Assembly: GCA_022837485.1 (NCBI GenBank)
Contig: JALHHH010000012.1
Coordinates: 1 to 64,000, forward strand
Origin: Bacteroidales bacterium
GTDB lineage: Bacteria; Bacteroidota; Bacteroidia; Bacteroidales; Lentimicrobiaceae
Direction of reading: 5' to 3'
Length of the DNA stretch: 64,000 bases
Notes under the pieces: generated by a model
Told to the model about the DNA's origin: nothing
The model's database searches: none
The model's input: the letters and a program-made list of their open reading frames with translations, nothing else
Shown: positions 46,031 to 54,982 of the stretch, piece by piece
Numbering within the stretch: the first letter of the stretch is position 1
Layout of the letters: each line of letters opens with the position of its first letter
Translations under genes and position numbers: made by a program

Positions 46031-46753
46031 TTATGGCTTTTCAAGGGCACCGAGTACCGATTGACGGTACGAAATTCCTATGGGCAGACGTTCGTTTCCT
46101 AATACTACCGAATTGTTGGAAAAAGCCTTGACGTAGGCCCGGTTGACAATGTAGGATTTATGTATTCGTAAAAACAACCGTACCGGAAGCTGATCCAGCA
46201 GCTGGTGCGTGGTAGTGGTAGCCAGTATCATACGGCCTTCCATGAAAACCTTTACATAATTGCCGTAGCTCTGCAGGTAAAGGATATCTTTTGTTTCAAC
46301 AACTTCCGTACTGCCCCCCAGATTGAGTTCCACCTTACCAGAAATCCCCGGTTCATCGGGCTTATGAAAAACTTCATGCAATCTGGCCCTGTCCCGGGCA
46401 CGGTTTACAGCCCTGTCGAAATGCTGACGTGTAACCGGCTTCACCAGATAATCCACGACGTTGTATTCAAAACTGTCGGCAGCATAAGCAGCATATGCCG
46501 TGGTAAAGATTACCATTGGCTGAAATTCAAGGGTATCGAGCATCTCCATCCCGCTTAAACCCGGGAGGTTGATGTCCAAAAACAAAAGGTCTATTTGTTT
46601 CTCTTTTAATATACCTATAGCCTCCTCCGCATCAAAGGCACATGCAGCCAGCTCTAGCCCTTCGGATTCACTTATATAACTTGTAAGTACCCATTGTGCC
46701 GGCTGCTCATCATCCACCACAAGACAAACCAGTTTCTCGTTGTCGTTTCCCAT
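46031..46753 (-). CDS. LytTR-family response regulator
   Basis: 240 residues: receiver domain 1-125 (DDE at 14-16, phospho-acceptor Asp60 in LLFLDINLPGLSG, Lys in YLVKPV) and a LytTR DNA-binding domain (about 140-235; DILYLQSYGNYVKVF, LRIHKSYIVNRAYVKAF). It is the partner of the LytS-type kinase whose gene ends 5 bases upstream in the same operon. Such pairs in Bacteroidota regulate surface and nutrient functions; direct targets are not visible. Confidence 0.95.
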   Translation of the reverse strand: MGNDNEKLVCLVVDDEQPAQWVLTSYISESEGLELAACAFDAEEAIGILKEKQIDLLFLDINLPGLSGMEMLDTLEFQPMVIFTTAYAAYAADSFEYNVVDYLVKPVTRQHFDRAVNRARDRARLHEVFHKPDEPGISGKVELNLGGSTEVVETKDILYLQSYGNYVKVFMEGRMILATTTTHQLLDQLPVRLFLRIHKSYIVNRAYVKAFSNNSVVLGNERLPIGISYRQSVLGALEKP

Positions 46754-46758
46754 AAATA

Positions 46759-47763
46759 TCAGGTGTTGTTACTGTTCCTGTGCAATTGAATCGTTAAATT
46801 TAACTCCGCTTCACTCCCGGATTTTTTCGCTTTTAATACATACCTTCCGGGAAACAGCAGGTTCAGCCGTTTTTTAACGGTTTCAATATCCAAACCTTTG
46901 ATTCTTTGATTTGCCGGGCTTTCAGGAAGAGAGTGGCAAATATCCAGCTGTATAGCGTCATGCTCCGATATCAGCTTAATCTGTATTTCCGATTTCCCGT
47001 TTAATGCCAGACTTTTTTTGAGTGAATATTCCACCAACGGATGAAGCAGCAGCGGAGGAATCTGAACCAAACGGTCCGGCGTGATAGCTTCAAACCGGAT
47101 CTCGCACCGACCCCCTAAACGGAGTTTTTCGATATCCAGATAGTTGCTTATATACGATTCCTCCTCTTCCAGCGTAACCGTATAACGTCCTGAAATGCCT
47201 ACCTGGTATCGCAACAGCTCGGAAAGTTTGTAGGTGTACTCCAGAGCCATCTCCTTGTCGACAACTATGGTAGCGGCAATGTTGTTGAGGCTGTTGAAAA
47301 GAAAATGCGGATTCAGCTGGTTTTTTACAAATTCCAGCTCCATCTCTTTAAGACTCAGCTTGTTTTCCAGGTCAACCAGACTGCTTCCCTTGTGACGGCA
47401 GATACGTTCAAAAAAGTAATCCCCCGAAAATACCGTCAGAGCCAGTACCAGGTTTATCCATTTGGCATTCCATGCATCCGATGAACCCATGAATACTGCA
47501 CTCAAGCGGAGCGTTAAAATCCAGGCAGTTATAAGGAAAAATACCGTAAGTACCCAGACCGACCATCTTTTCAGCTTCCCGAACTCATACCGCAGAACTA
47601 CCATTCTCGAGAACCAGGAGAAGATCAGCAGTATTATCATCCAGAACGGAATTATGTATACTCCGGCTTCCGGCATGTACTGCCTTACCCATAAAACCAT
47701 CAGGATTGTCAGTACGACAATATAGGCCGGGAAATAAAACGTATCCGGAAAAAATTTCTTCAC
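46759..47763 (-). CDS. LytS-type membrane histidine kinase
   Basis: 334 residues with four hydrophobic helices in the first 115 residues and a His_kinase (PF06580-type) core: phospho-accepting His153 in KNQLNPHFLFNSLNNIA, then YIxIEKxR-like YISNYLDIEKLRLGGR and IPPLLLHPLVEYSLKK. The usual N of the PxLLxPLVENA motif is Glu-Tyr here and the C-terminal G box is weak (KGLDIETVKKRLNLLF, without an obvious GxGLGL). ATP binding may therefore differ, as in several Bacteroidota LytS relatives. It is the first gene of the kinase-LytTR operon and has short extracellular loops, so it probably senses a signal in the membrane. Confidence 0.92.
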   Translation of the reverse strand: MKKFFPDTFYFPAYIVVLTILMVLWVRQYMPEAGVYIIPFWMIILLIFSWFSRMVVLRYEFGKLKRWSVWVLTVFFLITAWILTLRLSAVFMGSSDAWNAKWINLVLALTVFSGDYFFERICRHKGSSLVDLENKLSLKEMELEFVKNQLNPHFLFNSLNNIAATIVVDKEMALEYTYKLSELLRYQVGISGRYTVTLEEEESYISNYLDIEKLRLGGRCEIRFEAITPDRLVQIPPLLLHPLVEYSLKKSLALNGKSEIQIKLISEHDAIQLDICHSLPESPANQRIKGLDIETVKKRLNLLFPGRYVLKAKKSGSEAELNLTIQLHRNSNNT

Positions 47764-48130
47764 GCTAAGTATCTGTTGCAGGGGCTAAGTTAGTCAATTT
47801 CTCCCTGAACAATACCTCACGCAAAACAAGATGTGATAAAATGTATACGTCATTTGCGCCAGACGCTGTCCGGCAATTTCTCCCTTTCTTCAAAGCATTG
47901 CAAACCGGAAAAAATTCCCCGCGTAGGAAGTATTGCCAATTTTAACGAGCTGATCTCCGTTTATAATTTACGGGGTCCCGTACCGAAAATCCGGACGAAG
48001 CTTGCCGGCAGTAGTTTTTACTTTCCCGCTTTAAGCGGACAGTATGAATTTTCAGTATTGAAAATTTTTTAAAAAGCACTGGCAATTGCCGAAACTTAAG
48101 TATATTGCCACATAATAAAACGCTCCGTCG
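47764..48130. other. Divergent intergenic region, no gene seen
   Basis: 367 bases between the LytS operon and the transglutaminase-like gene. A 12-base segment CAATTTCTCCCT occurs twice (near 47799 and 47874). No TAnnTTTG element with good spacing was found; TATATTGC at about 48101 is one base off and may serve the downstream gene. Confidence 0.5.
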
Positions 48131-50791
48131 ATGAAACACTTTTTCCTGATTACAGTACTTGCAATTAGCCTGTTATCGTGCAATCCTCCAGGCGGTGGAA
48201 AGCACCTTATCATGGATAAATCATACAGGGAAGCGGTACATTCCCAATTCCTCGACCGCCGCGAACTGGCCTCGGGCAGAGATTCTGTTCTGTTTGCTGT
48301 GTTTAATCGTGAACTTTCCACTGCCGAACGCGAGGGTCTTGAGTTTCTGTATGCCTACATGCCCCTGAGCGATCTGGCAATGAACGACGGCCACTACTAC
48401 CTGCGTCAGGTACAAACAGCACTGGAAGCACGAGAGCATTTCTCCTGGGGAAAAACGATACCGGAAGACATTTTCCTTCATTTTGTTCTTCCTTACAGGG
48501 TCAACAACGAATACACCGATACGGCACGCCAGGTGTTTTACAAAGAACTTAAAGAGCGCCTTGGCGGGATGGATATGACCACGGCAGCGCTGGAAGTAAA
48601 TCACTGGTGCCACGAAAAAGTGATTTACAAATCGACCGATGAGCGGACCTCCGGGCCGCTCACGACCGTAAGAACGGCTTTCGGGCGATGCGGGGAGGAA
48701 TCAACCTTTACCGTTTCGGCCATGCGAGCTGCCGGTATCCCGGCCCGGCAGGTTTACACCCCGCGATGGGCACACACCGACGACAACCACGCCTGGGTTG
48801 AAGTCTGGATCGACGGAAAATGGCACTTCCTCGGAGCCTGCGAACCCGAACCTGCTCTGGATATGGCCTGGTTTGCAGAACCGGTGAAACGGGCCATGAT
48901 GACCCATACCTTTGTGTTTGGTAAATACAACGGAAATGAAGAGGTTACCCAGACTACAGATTTCTATGCACGCCTGAACCTTCTCACAAATTATACCAAT
49001 ACCCGGCCCCTTACCGTAACCGTTACTGACGAAGAGGGCATACCCCTTGAAAATGCATCCGTGGAATTTGGATTATACAATTATGCGGAGTTTTATCCCA
49101 TCTCAACACTCCCCACCTCGGGCGACGGCACCTGTACGCTAACCACCGGTTACGGAGACCTGATGATACAGGCAACCCTGAACGGTGTTTCCGCTGCAGT
49201 ACTGTCGCGCGGCAACGACAGCGATAACGTTACGATTCAACTCGGAAAGCAAACCGCTGTATTTCCGGAAGGCGAATACCTTCTGGTACCCCCGCCCAAA
49301 CAGACAATACCTTCCGCAGACCCTGAAATAGCAGCACGTAACAACCGCAGGCTACTGGAAGAGGACTCCATCCGAAACATTTACATTTCCACGTTTATCG
49401 ACTCCGTTTCAACCGTAAGCCTGGCGGCATCTGCGGGTGCTGACCCGGAAAAACTATGGAAATACATGGCACAGAGCCGCGGCAACTGGCCCGAAATTAA
49501 GGCATTCATCGAAAATAAAGACAAAGCCGGCACCGAAACGGCTATGCTGCTTCTCGAAAACATCTCCGAAAAAGACCTTCACGACATCCGGGCTTCGGTT
49601 CTCAACGACCACCTTGCCGCACTGAATGAAACCGTTCTTTCACCCGGAATTACACCCGGGCAGTATAACCGTTACGTTCTTTCTCCCAGGATCGGGCGTG
49701 AATTCGTCACCACCTGGCGGAGTTTCATCCGGAATTACTTTCCTGCGAAGCAGGCTGAGCAGTTCCGGGAAGATCCTGCTTCCGTCAGAGAGTGGATATA
49801 CAATAACATCCGCCTCGACACCATCCATAATTACTACGGCGTTCCGCTGAGTCCGGAAGGAATGCTTGAGCTAAAGCTGGCCGACCGATACTCCCGCGAT
49901 CTGCTGTTTGTTGCCATCAGCCGCACCTTCGGAGTGCCGGCCCGCCTTGAACCGTCAACCCGCCGTCCACAGTTTTTGAATAACGACGAATGGATTGACG
50001 TTGCATTTACCCCTCAGCCGGTAAACCGCATCCCGCGCGGTCAGATCGTATTGATAAACGAAAGCCCGGATACCGATTTCATTCCGGGGTACTTCACCCA
50101 CTACACCATTGCCCGCCTTGAAAAAGGACGCTTTATTACGCTCGACTATGAAACGGATGCCACCCTGCGAAGCTTCCCGGCAACATTGAGCGTCGATACA
50201 GGTTTTTACCGGCTGATGACGGGCAACCGCCTGAGTGAGGGGGAAGTGGCCTGCAACATACGGTATTTCAGGGTGAATGAAGGTAAAAGCACCTCAATGT
50301 CCATTCGTCTGACATCGGGCAGCAGAAAATCCGGAGCAATAGGTTTAGCCGATCCGGATGCTTCGTTCAGAGTTATTAACGGAAGTGGACGCGAAACTCT
50401 CCGGACCTCTCAAACGGAAAAGGGAATGGTTGTAGCCATCATTGATCCTTCGAAAGAACCTACCAGACACCTGATGGAAGACATCCGTTCTGCCCGGCGC
50501 GGTCTTCAGACCTGGGGAGGCAATGTGGTTTTTGTTGTTGCCAGCGGAAAACTCACCCGGGGATTCAATCCTCTGGATTATAAGGATCTGCCCACAACTG
50601 CAAAGTTTGGGTACGACGACCCTGGTGAAATTGCTTCAGCCATCAGCACCACCTGTTCCATTGAGGGTGTTCCCCAATGGCCGGTGGTGGCCGTTATCAA
50701 CGGGAAAAATGAAATCACCTGGTACTCCGAAGGTTACAGCATTGGCCTGGGCGATCAGATTCTGAAGCAACTGTCGCTGATCCAGAAATAA
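48131..50791 (+). CDS. Transglutaminase-like lipoprotein with a degenerate second copy and thioredoxin-like C-terminus
   Basis: 886 residues with a lipoprotein signal (ISLLSC, Cys17). The first transglutaminase-like domain (about 120-250) has Cys187 in FGRCGEESTF, His220 in DDNHAWVEVW and an acidic residue (Glu238 in GACEPEPALD) where the third catalytic residue is expected. It is followed by an Ig/CarboxypepD-like domain (about 295-375). A second stretch (about 550-640; EWIYNNIRL...DLLFVAISRTFGVPARLEPSTR...DEWIDVAF) has the same order but lacks both Cys and His, so it is probably a non-catalytic copy. The last 130 residues (VVAIIDPSKEP...GVPQWPVVAVI) resemble a thioredoxin fold without CxxC. 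Papain-like transglutaminase domains can act as peptidases or cross-linkers; the substrate is unknown. The lipid anchor places it in the periplasm or outer membrane. Confidence 0.85.
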   Translation: MKHFFLITVLAISLLSCNPPGGGKHLIMDKSYREAVHSQFLDRRELASGRDSVLFAVFNRELSTAEREGLEFLYAYMPLSDLAMNDGHYYLRQVQTALEAREHFSWGKTIPEDIFLHFVLPYRVNNEYTDTARQVFYKELKERLGGMDMTTAALEVNHWCHEKVIYKSTDERTSGPLTTVRTAFGRCGEESTFTVSAMRAAGIPARQVYTPRWAHTDDNHAWVEVWIDGKWHFLGACEPEPALDMAWFAEPVKRAMMTHTFVFGKYNGNEEVTQTTDFYARLNLLTNYTNTRPLTVTVTDEEGIPLENASVEFGLYNYAEFYPISTLPTSGDGTCTLTTGYGDLMIQATLNGVSAAVLSRGNDSDNVTIQLGKQTAVFPEGEYLLVPPPKQTIPSADPEIAARNNRRLLEEDSIRNIYISTFIDSVSTVSLAASAGADPEKLWKYMAQSRGNWPEIKAFIENKDKAGTETAMLLLENISEKDLHDIRASVLNDHLAALNETVLSPGITPGQYNRYVLSPRIGREFVTTWRSFIRNYFPAKQAEQFREDPASVREWIYNNIRLDTIHNYYGVPLSPEGMLELKLADRYSRDLLFVAISRTFGVPARLEPSTRRPQFLNNDEWIDVAFTPQPVNRIPRGQIVLINESPDTDFIPGYFTHYTIARLEKGRFITLDYETDATLRSFPATLSVDTGFYRLMTGNRLSEGEVACNIRYFRVNEGKSTSMSIRLTSGSRKSGAIGLADPDASFRVINGSGRETLRTSQTEKGMVVAIIDPSKEPTRHLMEDIRSARRGLQTWGGNVVFVVASGKLTRGFNPLDYKDLPTTAKFGYDDPGEIASAISTTCSIEGVPQWPVVAVINGKNEITWYSEGYSIGLGDQILKQLSLIQK

Positions 50792-50908
50792 CGCAAGCTG
50801 CCGGTCGTTCACCGGAATGCTTATTCATTGCATTCTGTTTCCCGGAAAGGGAAAATGCATACGGTACTCGCAGATAATTTTAACTGCGGAATCTGCAGCA
50901 GAATTCAT

Positions 50909-52198
50909 TTAAGCTTCGCGATTGATAAGCCTGGCCTTATCGAGCAGGTAAAAAATCAGCGACATAAGTACCCCGGCGATGGCAGCCAGAGCCATCCCCT
51001 TAAGCTGAACCGAGCCGATGTTGATGGCTGCATCGCCCACCCCAAGGATAAAGGTAACCGCTCCGGGAACCATATGCCGGTTTTTGCTGAAATCAACCTT
51101 CTGTTCCACAAACATTCGGAATCCCTGAACGGCAATAACTCCGTATAGTAAAATGGTAATGCCTCCCATTACCGGCACCGGGATGGTTGAAATGGCGGCC
51201 GATACCTTCCCGATAAGGGCAAAACATATGGCCAGCACAGCGGCACCCCGGATTACCCATACGGAATATACCCGGGTAATTGCCATCACCCCGATGTTCT
51301 CTCCGTAGGTAGTATTGGGCGGCGATCCGGCAAAACCCGACAGCAGATTGCTGATGCCGTCGCCAAGCAGCGAGCGGTGCAATCCGGGGTCTTTCATCAG
51401 ATCGGACTCCGTGATCCTTCCGGTCACGATCAGGTGGCTGATGTGTTCAGCCAGCACTACGATGCATGCCGGTGCTATGATTATAATCGCATTCAGGTCG
51501 AACACCGGTGCATGAAACTGCGGAAGGGCAAACCATGGCGCATTGGCAATTACACCGGTATCGACCATTCCGGTAAAGAGGGCGGTAAGGTAACCGGTAA
51601 CAACGGCAAAGAGGATAGGAATCACCTGCATAAAGCCTCTGAACATCATGGTTCCGAAGATTCCGGTGAGAAGGGTAACCATACTCACCAGCAACACATC
51701 GGCCGAAGGAGTATAAGTCTGCACAACTTCACCAACGGGAGTAGAAGGAGGTGCCAGCCCGGCCTGCATAGCTGCTACCGGAGCCAGCTCAAGTCCGATA
51801 ATGGCTACTACGGCTCCCATAACAGCCGGAGGCATCACCACATCAATCCAGCCGATGCCGTAGCGTTTGACAACAAACGACATGGCGATAAAGAACAATC
51901 CGAAGAAGATGAATCCCGACTGTGCATTGTTAAAACCGCCGTAACTCGCTATAATGAGCATGGTCGGGGCAATAAAGGCAAAACTTGATCCCAGGTAAGC
52001 CGGAATACCGCCCCTGGTAACCCAGGCATAAATAAGGGTTCCGATGCCGTTCATAAACAATGCAATGGCCGGATCCACTCCCAGAAGTACGGGAACCAGG
52101 ATGGTGGCACCAAACATGGCGGTAAGATGCTGCAGACTCAGCGGCAGACTTTCGGCTAAGGGCATCTTCTCGCGGATGCCTACAATTCGCTTGCTCAT
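50909..52198 (-). CDS. uraA: Nucleobase:cation symporter-2 family permease (uracil/xanthine, UraA-like)
   Basis: 429 residues from ATG 52198 (MSKRIVGIREKMPLAESLPLSLQHLTAMFGATILVP begins the family pattern); a longer frame to 52234 adds no conserved residues. About 14 hydrophobic helices. The AEHISHLIVTG block contains the Glu that contacts the base in E. coli UraA, and SPPNTTYGENIGVMAITRVYS is the signature of uracil-type members of the family, as opposed to xanthine/urate ones (QNNGVI). It would import uracil with protons across the inner membrane. It stands alone; no purine or PRPP riboswitch-like structure was recognised upstream. Confidence 0.92.
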   Translation of the reverse strand: MSKRIVGIREKMPLAESLPLSLQHLTAMFGATILVPVLLGVDPAIALFMNGIGTLIYAWVTRGGIPAYLGSSFAFIAPTMLIIASYGGFNNAQSGFIFFGLFFIAMSFVVKRYGIGWIDVVMPPAVMGAVVAIIGLELAPVAAMQAGLAPPSTPVGEVVQTYTPSADVLLVSMVTLLTGIFGTMMFRGFMQVIPILFAVVTGYLTALFTGMVDTGVIANAPWFALPQFHAPVFDLNAIIIIAPACIVVLAEHISHLIVTGRITESDLMKDPGLHRSLLGDGISNLLSGFAGSPPNTTYGENIGVMAITRVYSVWVIRGAAVLAICFALIGKVSAAISTIPVPVMGGITILLYGVIAVQGFRMFVEQKVDFSKNRHMVPGAVTFILGVGDAAINIGSVQLKGMALAAIAGVLMSLIFYLLDKARLINREA

Positions 52199-52388
52199 CG
52201 TTCGATTTTTTACGGGTGATTTTGATGGCAGCAATTTAACGCAGTATTGCCAAATACCGGTTCGGTATATATGCGGTTTTCCCGATGTGTTTTCAACAAC
52301 TTATTGACAATCCATACCCATCATGCAGGGGAAATGACCGGCATCCGAAAATTCAGAAACGGCAGGAAAAAGGTTCTTGCAAACAGAA

Positions 52389-52868
52389 TCAGAATCCAAC
52401 AGCAATATGAATTCCTGCACCCAGGTGATAATCCCGGGTATCGAAGCCGGCACTAAGAACCGGACCAATGTGCAGAGGCCCGACGGGGAATTCATACAAT
52501 AATTCCATATGAGTGGCAAAACGGAACTCACCCGGATGTTCATCCTCAAACGCCAGACCCGGAGCCAGATTTATACTGAAATGTCCGAAAGGCCTGTACG
52601 TACCGGCAAAGCCAAACCAGTTATGTCCGTGTTCGTCAAAAATCCGTTCATACCCGGCTCCAATTCCGAAACGCCCGGTGCCAGGGCGGTATATGTAATG
52701 CAGGTGCAGGGCATATGCCCGTTCGTCTTCCCCCGGAAACCAGGCAAGGGAGTTAACAACACCAAGTTCGTGCCGGTAGTCGTGATGATGGTTGTGCTTT
52801 CCCGGTTCGGGATCGCCTTCTTCACGGGCAATAAGCAGGACAGAGAAAAACAGGGAAGAAAAGAGCAA
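52389..52868 (-). CDS. Small beta-rich outer-membrane-like protein, start uncertain
   Basis: About 159 residues. After a hydrophobic leader (LLLFSSLFFSVLLIA) there is a His-rich stretch (KHNHHHDYRH) and then alternating beta strands with aromatic ends (YALHLHYIYRP, FGIGAGYERIF, FSINLAPGLAFE) finishing in HIAVGF, which fits a small outer-membrane beta-barrel. The frame has no ATG or GTG: TTG 52868 is the only start within the leader, and the codons before it (V-S-K-T-F-L) look like a signal peptide n-region whose initiator is missing. The gene may therefore begin at a rare codon or have lost its start. The family is not recognised; it could resemble uncharacterised porin-like proteins. Confidence 0.55.
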   Translation of the reverse strand: MLFSSLFFSVLLIAREEGDPEPGKHNHHHDYRHELGVVNSLAWFPGEDERAYALHLHYIYRPGTGRFGIGAGYERIFDEHGHNWFGFAGTYRPFGHFSINLAPGLAFEDEHPGEFRFATHMELLYEFPVGPLHIGPVLSAGFDTRDYHLGAGIHIAVGF

Positions 52869-52988
52869 CAGAAAGGTTTTACTAACCCAAAATGATTATT
52901 TCTAAAGGAACTTTATCGGAAATCTGTGGCTGCAAATGACTTTGGAAGAATCAAAACCGCATACCCCCGGGATATACTGCCTTCATAC

Positions 52989-54065
52989 TTATGGATTATT
53001 TTTATTTTTCAGATTCTTCTTCTGATAGTCCTTCAGAATTTTTCCGAAAATCCGTTCTTTTCGTTTACGCTCTTCGGCCGACGATTCGAAATGTTCTTTT
53101 TCCTTCTCCAGTTTCAAATAATTGTCGTAGCTGTCCCGGTCGAGATCTCCCCTCTCCAGGGCTTCGGTTACGGCACAGCCGGTTTCCGAGGTATGGGTGC
53201 AATCTTTGAATCTGCACTTCCGCGACAGGCTGGCAATGTTTCCGAATACCGATTCTATCCCTGTCCCGTCTTCCGCAATTCCAACTTCGCGCATGCCCGG
53301 GTTATCGATTAGGAAAGCTCCTTTTTCAAGGGCGATGAGTTCGCGGTGGGTGGTAACGTGCTTCCCCCTGCCCGCAGCTTTTCCGATGGCATCCGTACGC
53401 ATTAGGTCCTTCCCCAAAAGGGTATTGACAAGGGTGGACTTGCCGGCTCCCGATGAGCCGAGCATGCAGCACGTAGTTCCGGGACGCAGGTACTCCTGCA
53501 ACGCTGCATACCCTTCACGGGTTTGATTGCTCAGGAGAATAAGCGGAATACCGGGAATCCTCTGTTCTGTTCTCTGCTTCAGCAACTCAGCTTCTTCCTG
53601 TGTAACAAGGTCGGTTTTGGTAAGTACGATCACCGGTTCTATTCCGGCTGTTCTGCATAAGGTGAGATACCGTTCCAGTCGGTTTGGGCTGAAATCGCGG
53701 TCTACTGCCTGCAGCAGCAAGGCGTAATCGATGTTTGCAGCAATCACCTGTATTCCGGATGCCTGCCCTGCGGCCCTGCGTTTCAGCAATGAACTTCGCG
53801 GAAATATGGCATGAATGATACCCAATCCCCCCTCGTAAACCATAAGAGCCACCCAGTCGCCAACCGCCGGAAAATTTTCCGCGCTGCGGGCGGCAAACCG
53901 CATGTTGCCGGTGATTTCAGCATCCAGCTCCCCATCAGCCGTATGCACCACGTACCGCTCACGGTGGGCTGCCACCACCCTTCCCGGGATGAGATCGCCG
54001 GACAAATTTTCGATGCGGAATCTCTCCATCGCATCCGTATAACCAGGCAGCATGTTAGTCTTCAT
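52989..54065 (-). CDS. rsgA: Ribosome small subunit-dependent GTPase A
   Basis: 358 residues. An N-terminal OB-fold (about 25-100; GRVVAAHRERYVV, PAVGDWVAL) is followed by a circularly permuted GTPase domain in which G4 (VLTKTDL) precedes G1 (GSSGAGKSTLVN) and G3 (DNPGMREV). A C-terminal zinc module has CRFKDCTHTSETGCAV. This order is diagnostic of RsgA/YjeQ, which assists late maturation of the 30S subunit. The C-terminal 45 residues are strongly basic, as is common for the family. It appears monocistronic. Confidence 0.97.
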   Translation of the reverse strand: MKTNMLPGYTDAMERFRIENLSGDLIPGRVVAAHRERYVVHTADGELDAEITGNMRFAARSAENFPAVGDWVALMVYEGGLGIIHAIFPRSSLLKRRAAGQASGIQVIAANIDYALLLQAVDRDFSPNRLERYLTLCRTAGIEPVIVLTKTDLVTQEEAELLKQRTEQRIPGIPLILLSNQTREGYAALQEYLRPGTTCCMLGSSGAGKSTLVNTLLGKDLMRTDAIGKAAGRGKHVTTHRELIALEKGAFLIDNPGMREVGIAEDGTGIESVFGNIASLSRKCRFKDCTHTSETGCAVTEALERGDLDRDSYDNYLKLEKEKEHFESSAEERKRKERIFGKILKDYQKKNLKNKNNP

Positions 54066-54153
54066 ACAGAAATGTTAACTGGTTTTTAATAAAATTATAT
54101 TCTGCTGGCAGCCGGTTATAAATTAATATGCATGCTTCGGTACTTTTTTCGCT

Positions 54154-54911
54154 TTATATCCATCCCACATCCTTCAGCCTCTGTATAAAAGCAACCGAAG
54201 GTTCAAGCACTTCCACGGGCGATTCTTTGTGGGGCGTATGCCCTGCACCCGGAATAATTATACCCGCTGTACTTCCTTTGATATGATCCAAAATTGTACG
54301 AACCTGCTCTTCGGTACCGTATTCGTCGTTTTTACCCTGAATTGCCAGAAGAGGACACACGATGCCGGGCAAAAAATGTGTAATGTCCCAGCTCAGGAAT
54401 TCGCTGCCGGTCCAGGTTTCTGTCCACGCCTCGAACATCTCGTCTGTTTTATCTCCATGGTATTTTTTTAACCGTTTATCAAGGCCGGAATGCCGATAGC
54501 TCTCCCTTGTTTCCTTTATCCCGCGAATCGTAATATCTTCCACGAACACATGAGCGCCTTCGGTAATAACGCCGCCGATTTTTGCAGGATATTTTGACGC
54601 GGCAATCAGTGCAATGGAACCCCCGTCGCTGTGACCGAACAATATGGGATTCAGGATGCCGCAATACTCCAGAAGGCCATGCAGGATATCTGCTTCCTTT
54701 TCAAGATACGAATTATCGCGCCGGCCACCGGTAAACGGAATGGATTTACCGTAACCCTGACGGTCATAGATCATTACGTTACATTCCGTCAGCTTTCCCA
54801 GCCTTTGCGGGAAGTTGCGCCATAATTCAATGCATCGATGTACGGCTTACCGGGAAAATCATCAAACCGATTTACTGCCAGCCCGCTGTATGGAAATTTC
54901 AATTCAGTCAT
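54154..54911 (-). pseudogene. Alpha/beta hydrolase, split by a frame change
   Basis: The main frame (54154-54774 from an internal ATG) has the nucleophile elbow GHSDGGSIA, an Asp in IQGKNDEYG and a His in GAGHTPHKE, the normal Ser-Asp-His triad. It is open further upstream to about 54840, giving CIELWRNFPQRLGKLTECNVMIYDRQGYG. The N-terminal strand lies in a second frame from ATG 54911 (MTELKFPYSGLAVNRF...GKPYI). Between GKPYI and CIELWR the usual VFLHxSLG segment with the oxyanion HG motif is missing, about 8 residues. The join is at about 54831-54843. Without this segment the product is unlikely to fold, so it is called a pseudogene unless the assembly is wrong. Substrate unknown. Confidence 0.75.
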
Positions 54912-54982
54912 TGTGCAACGCGATGTTGAAACTGCAAGCTTATGTACCCCTTACAAACCTTGTGTTTACTGAATTGACCGCT

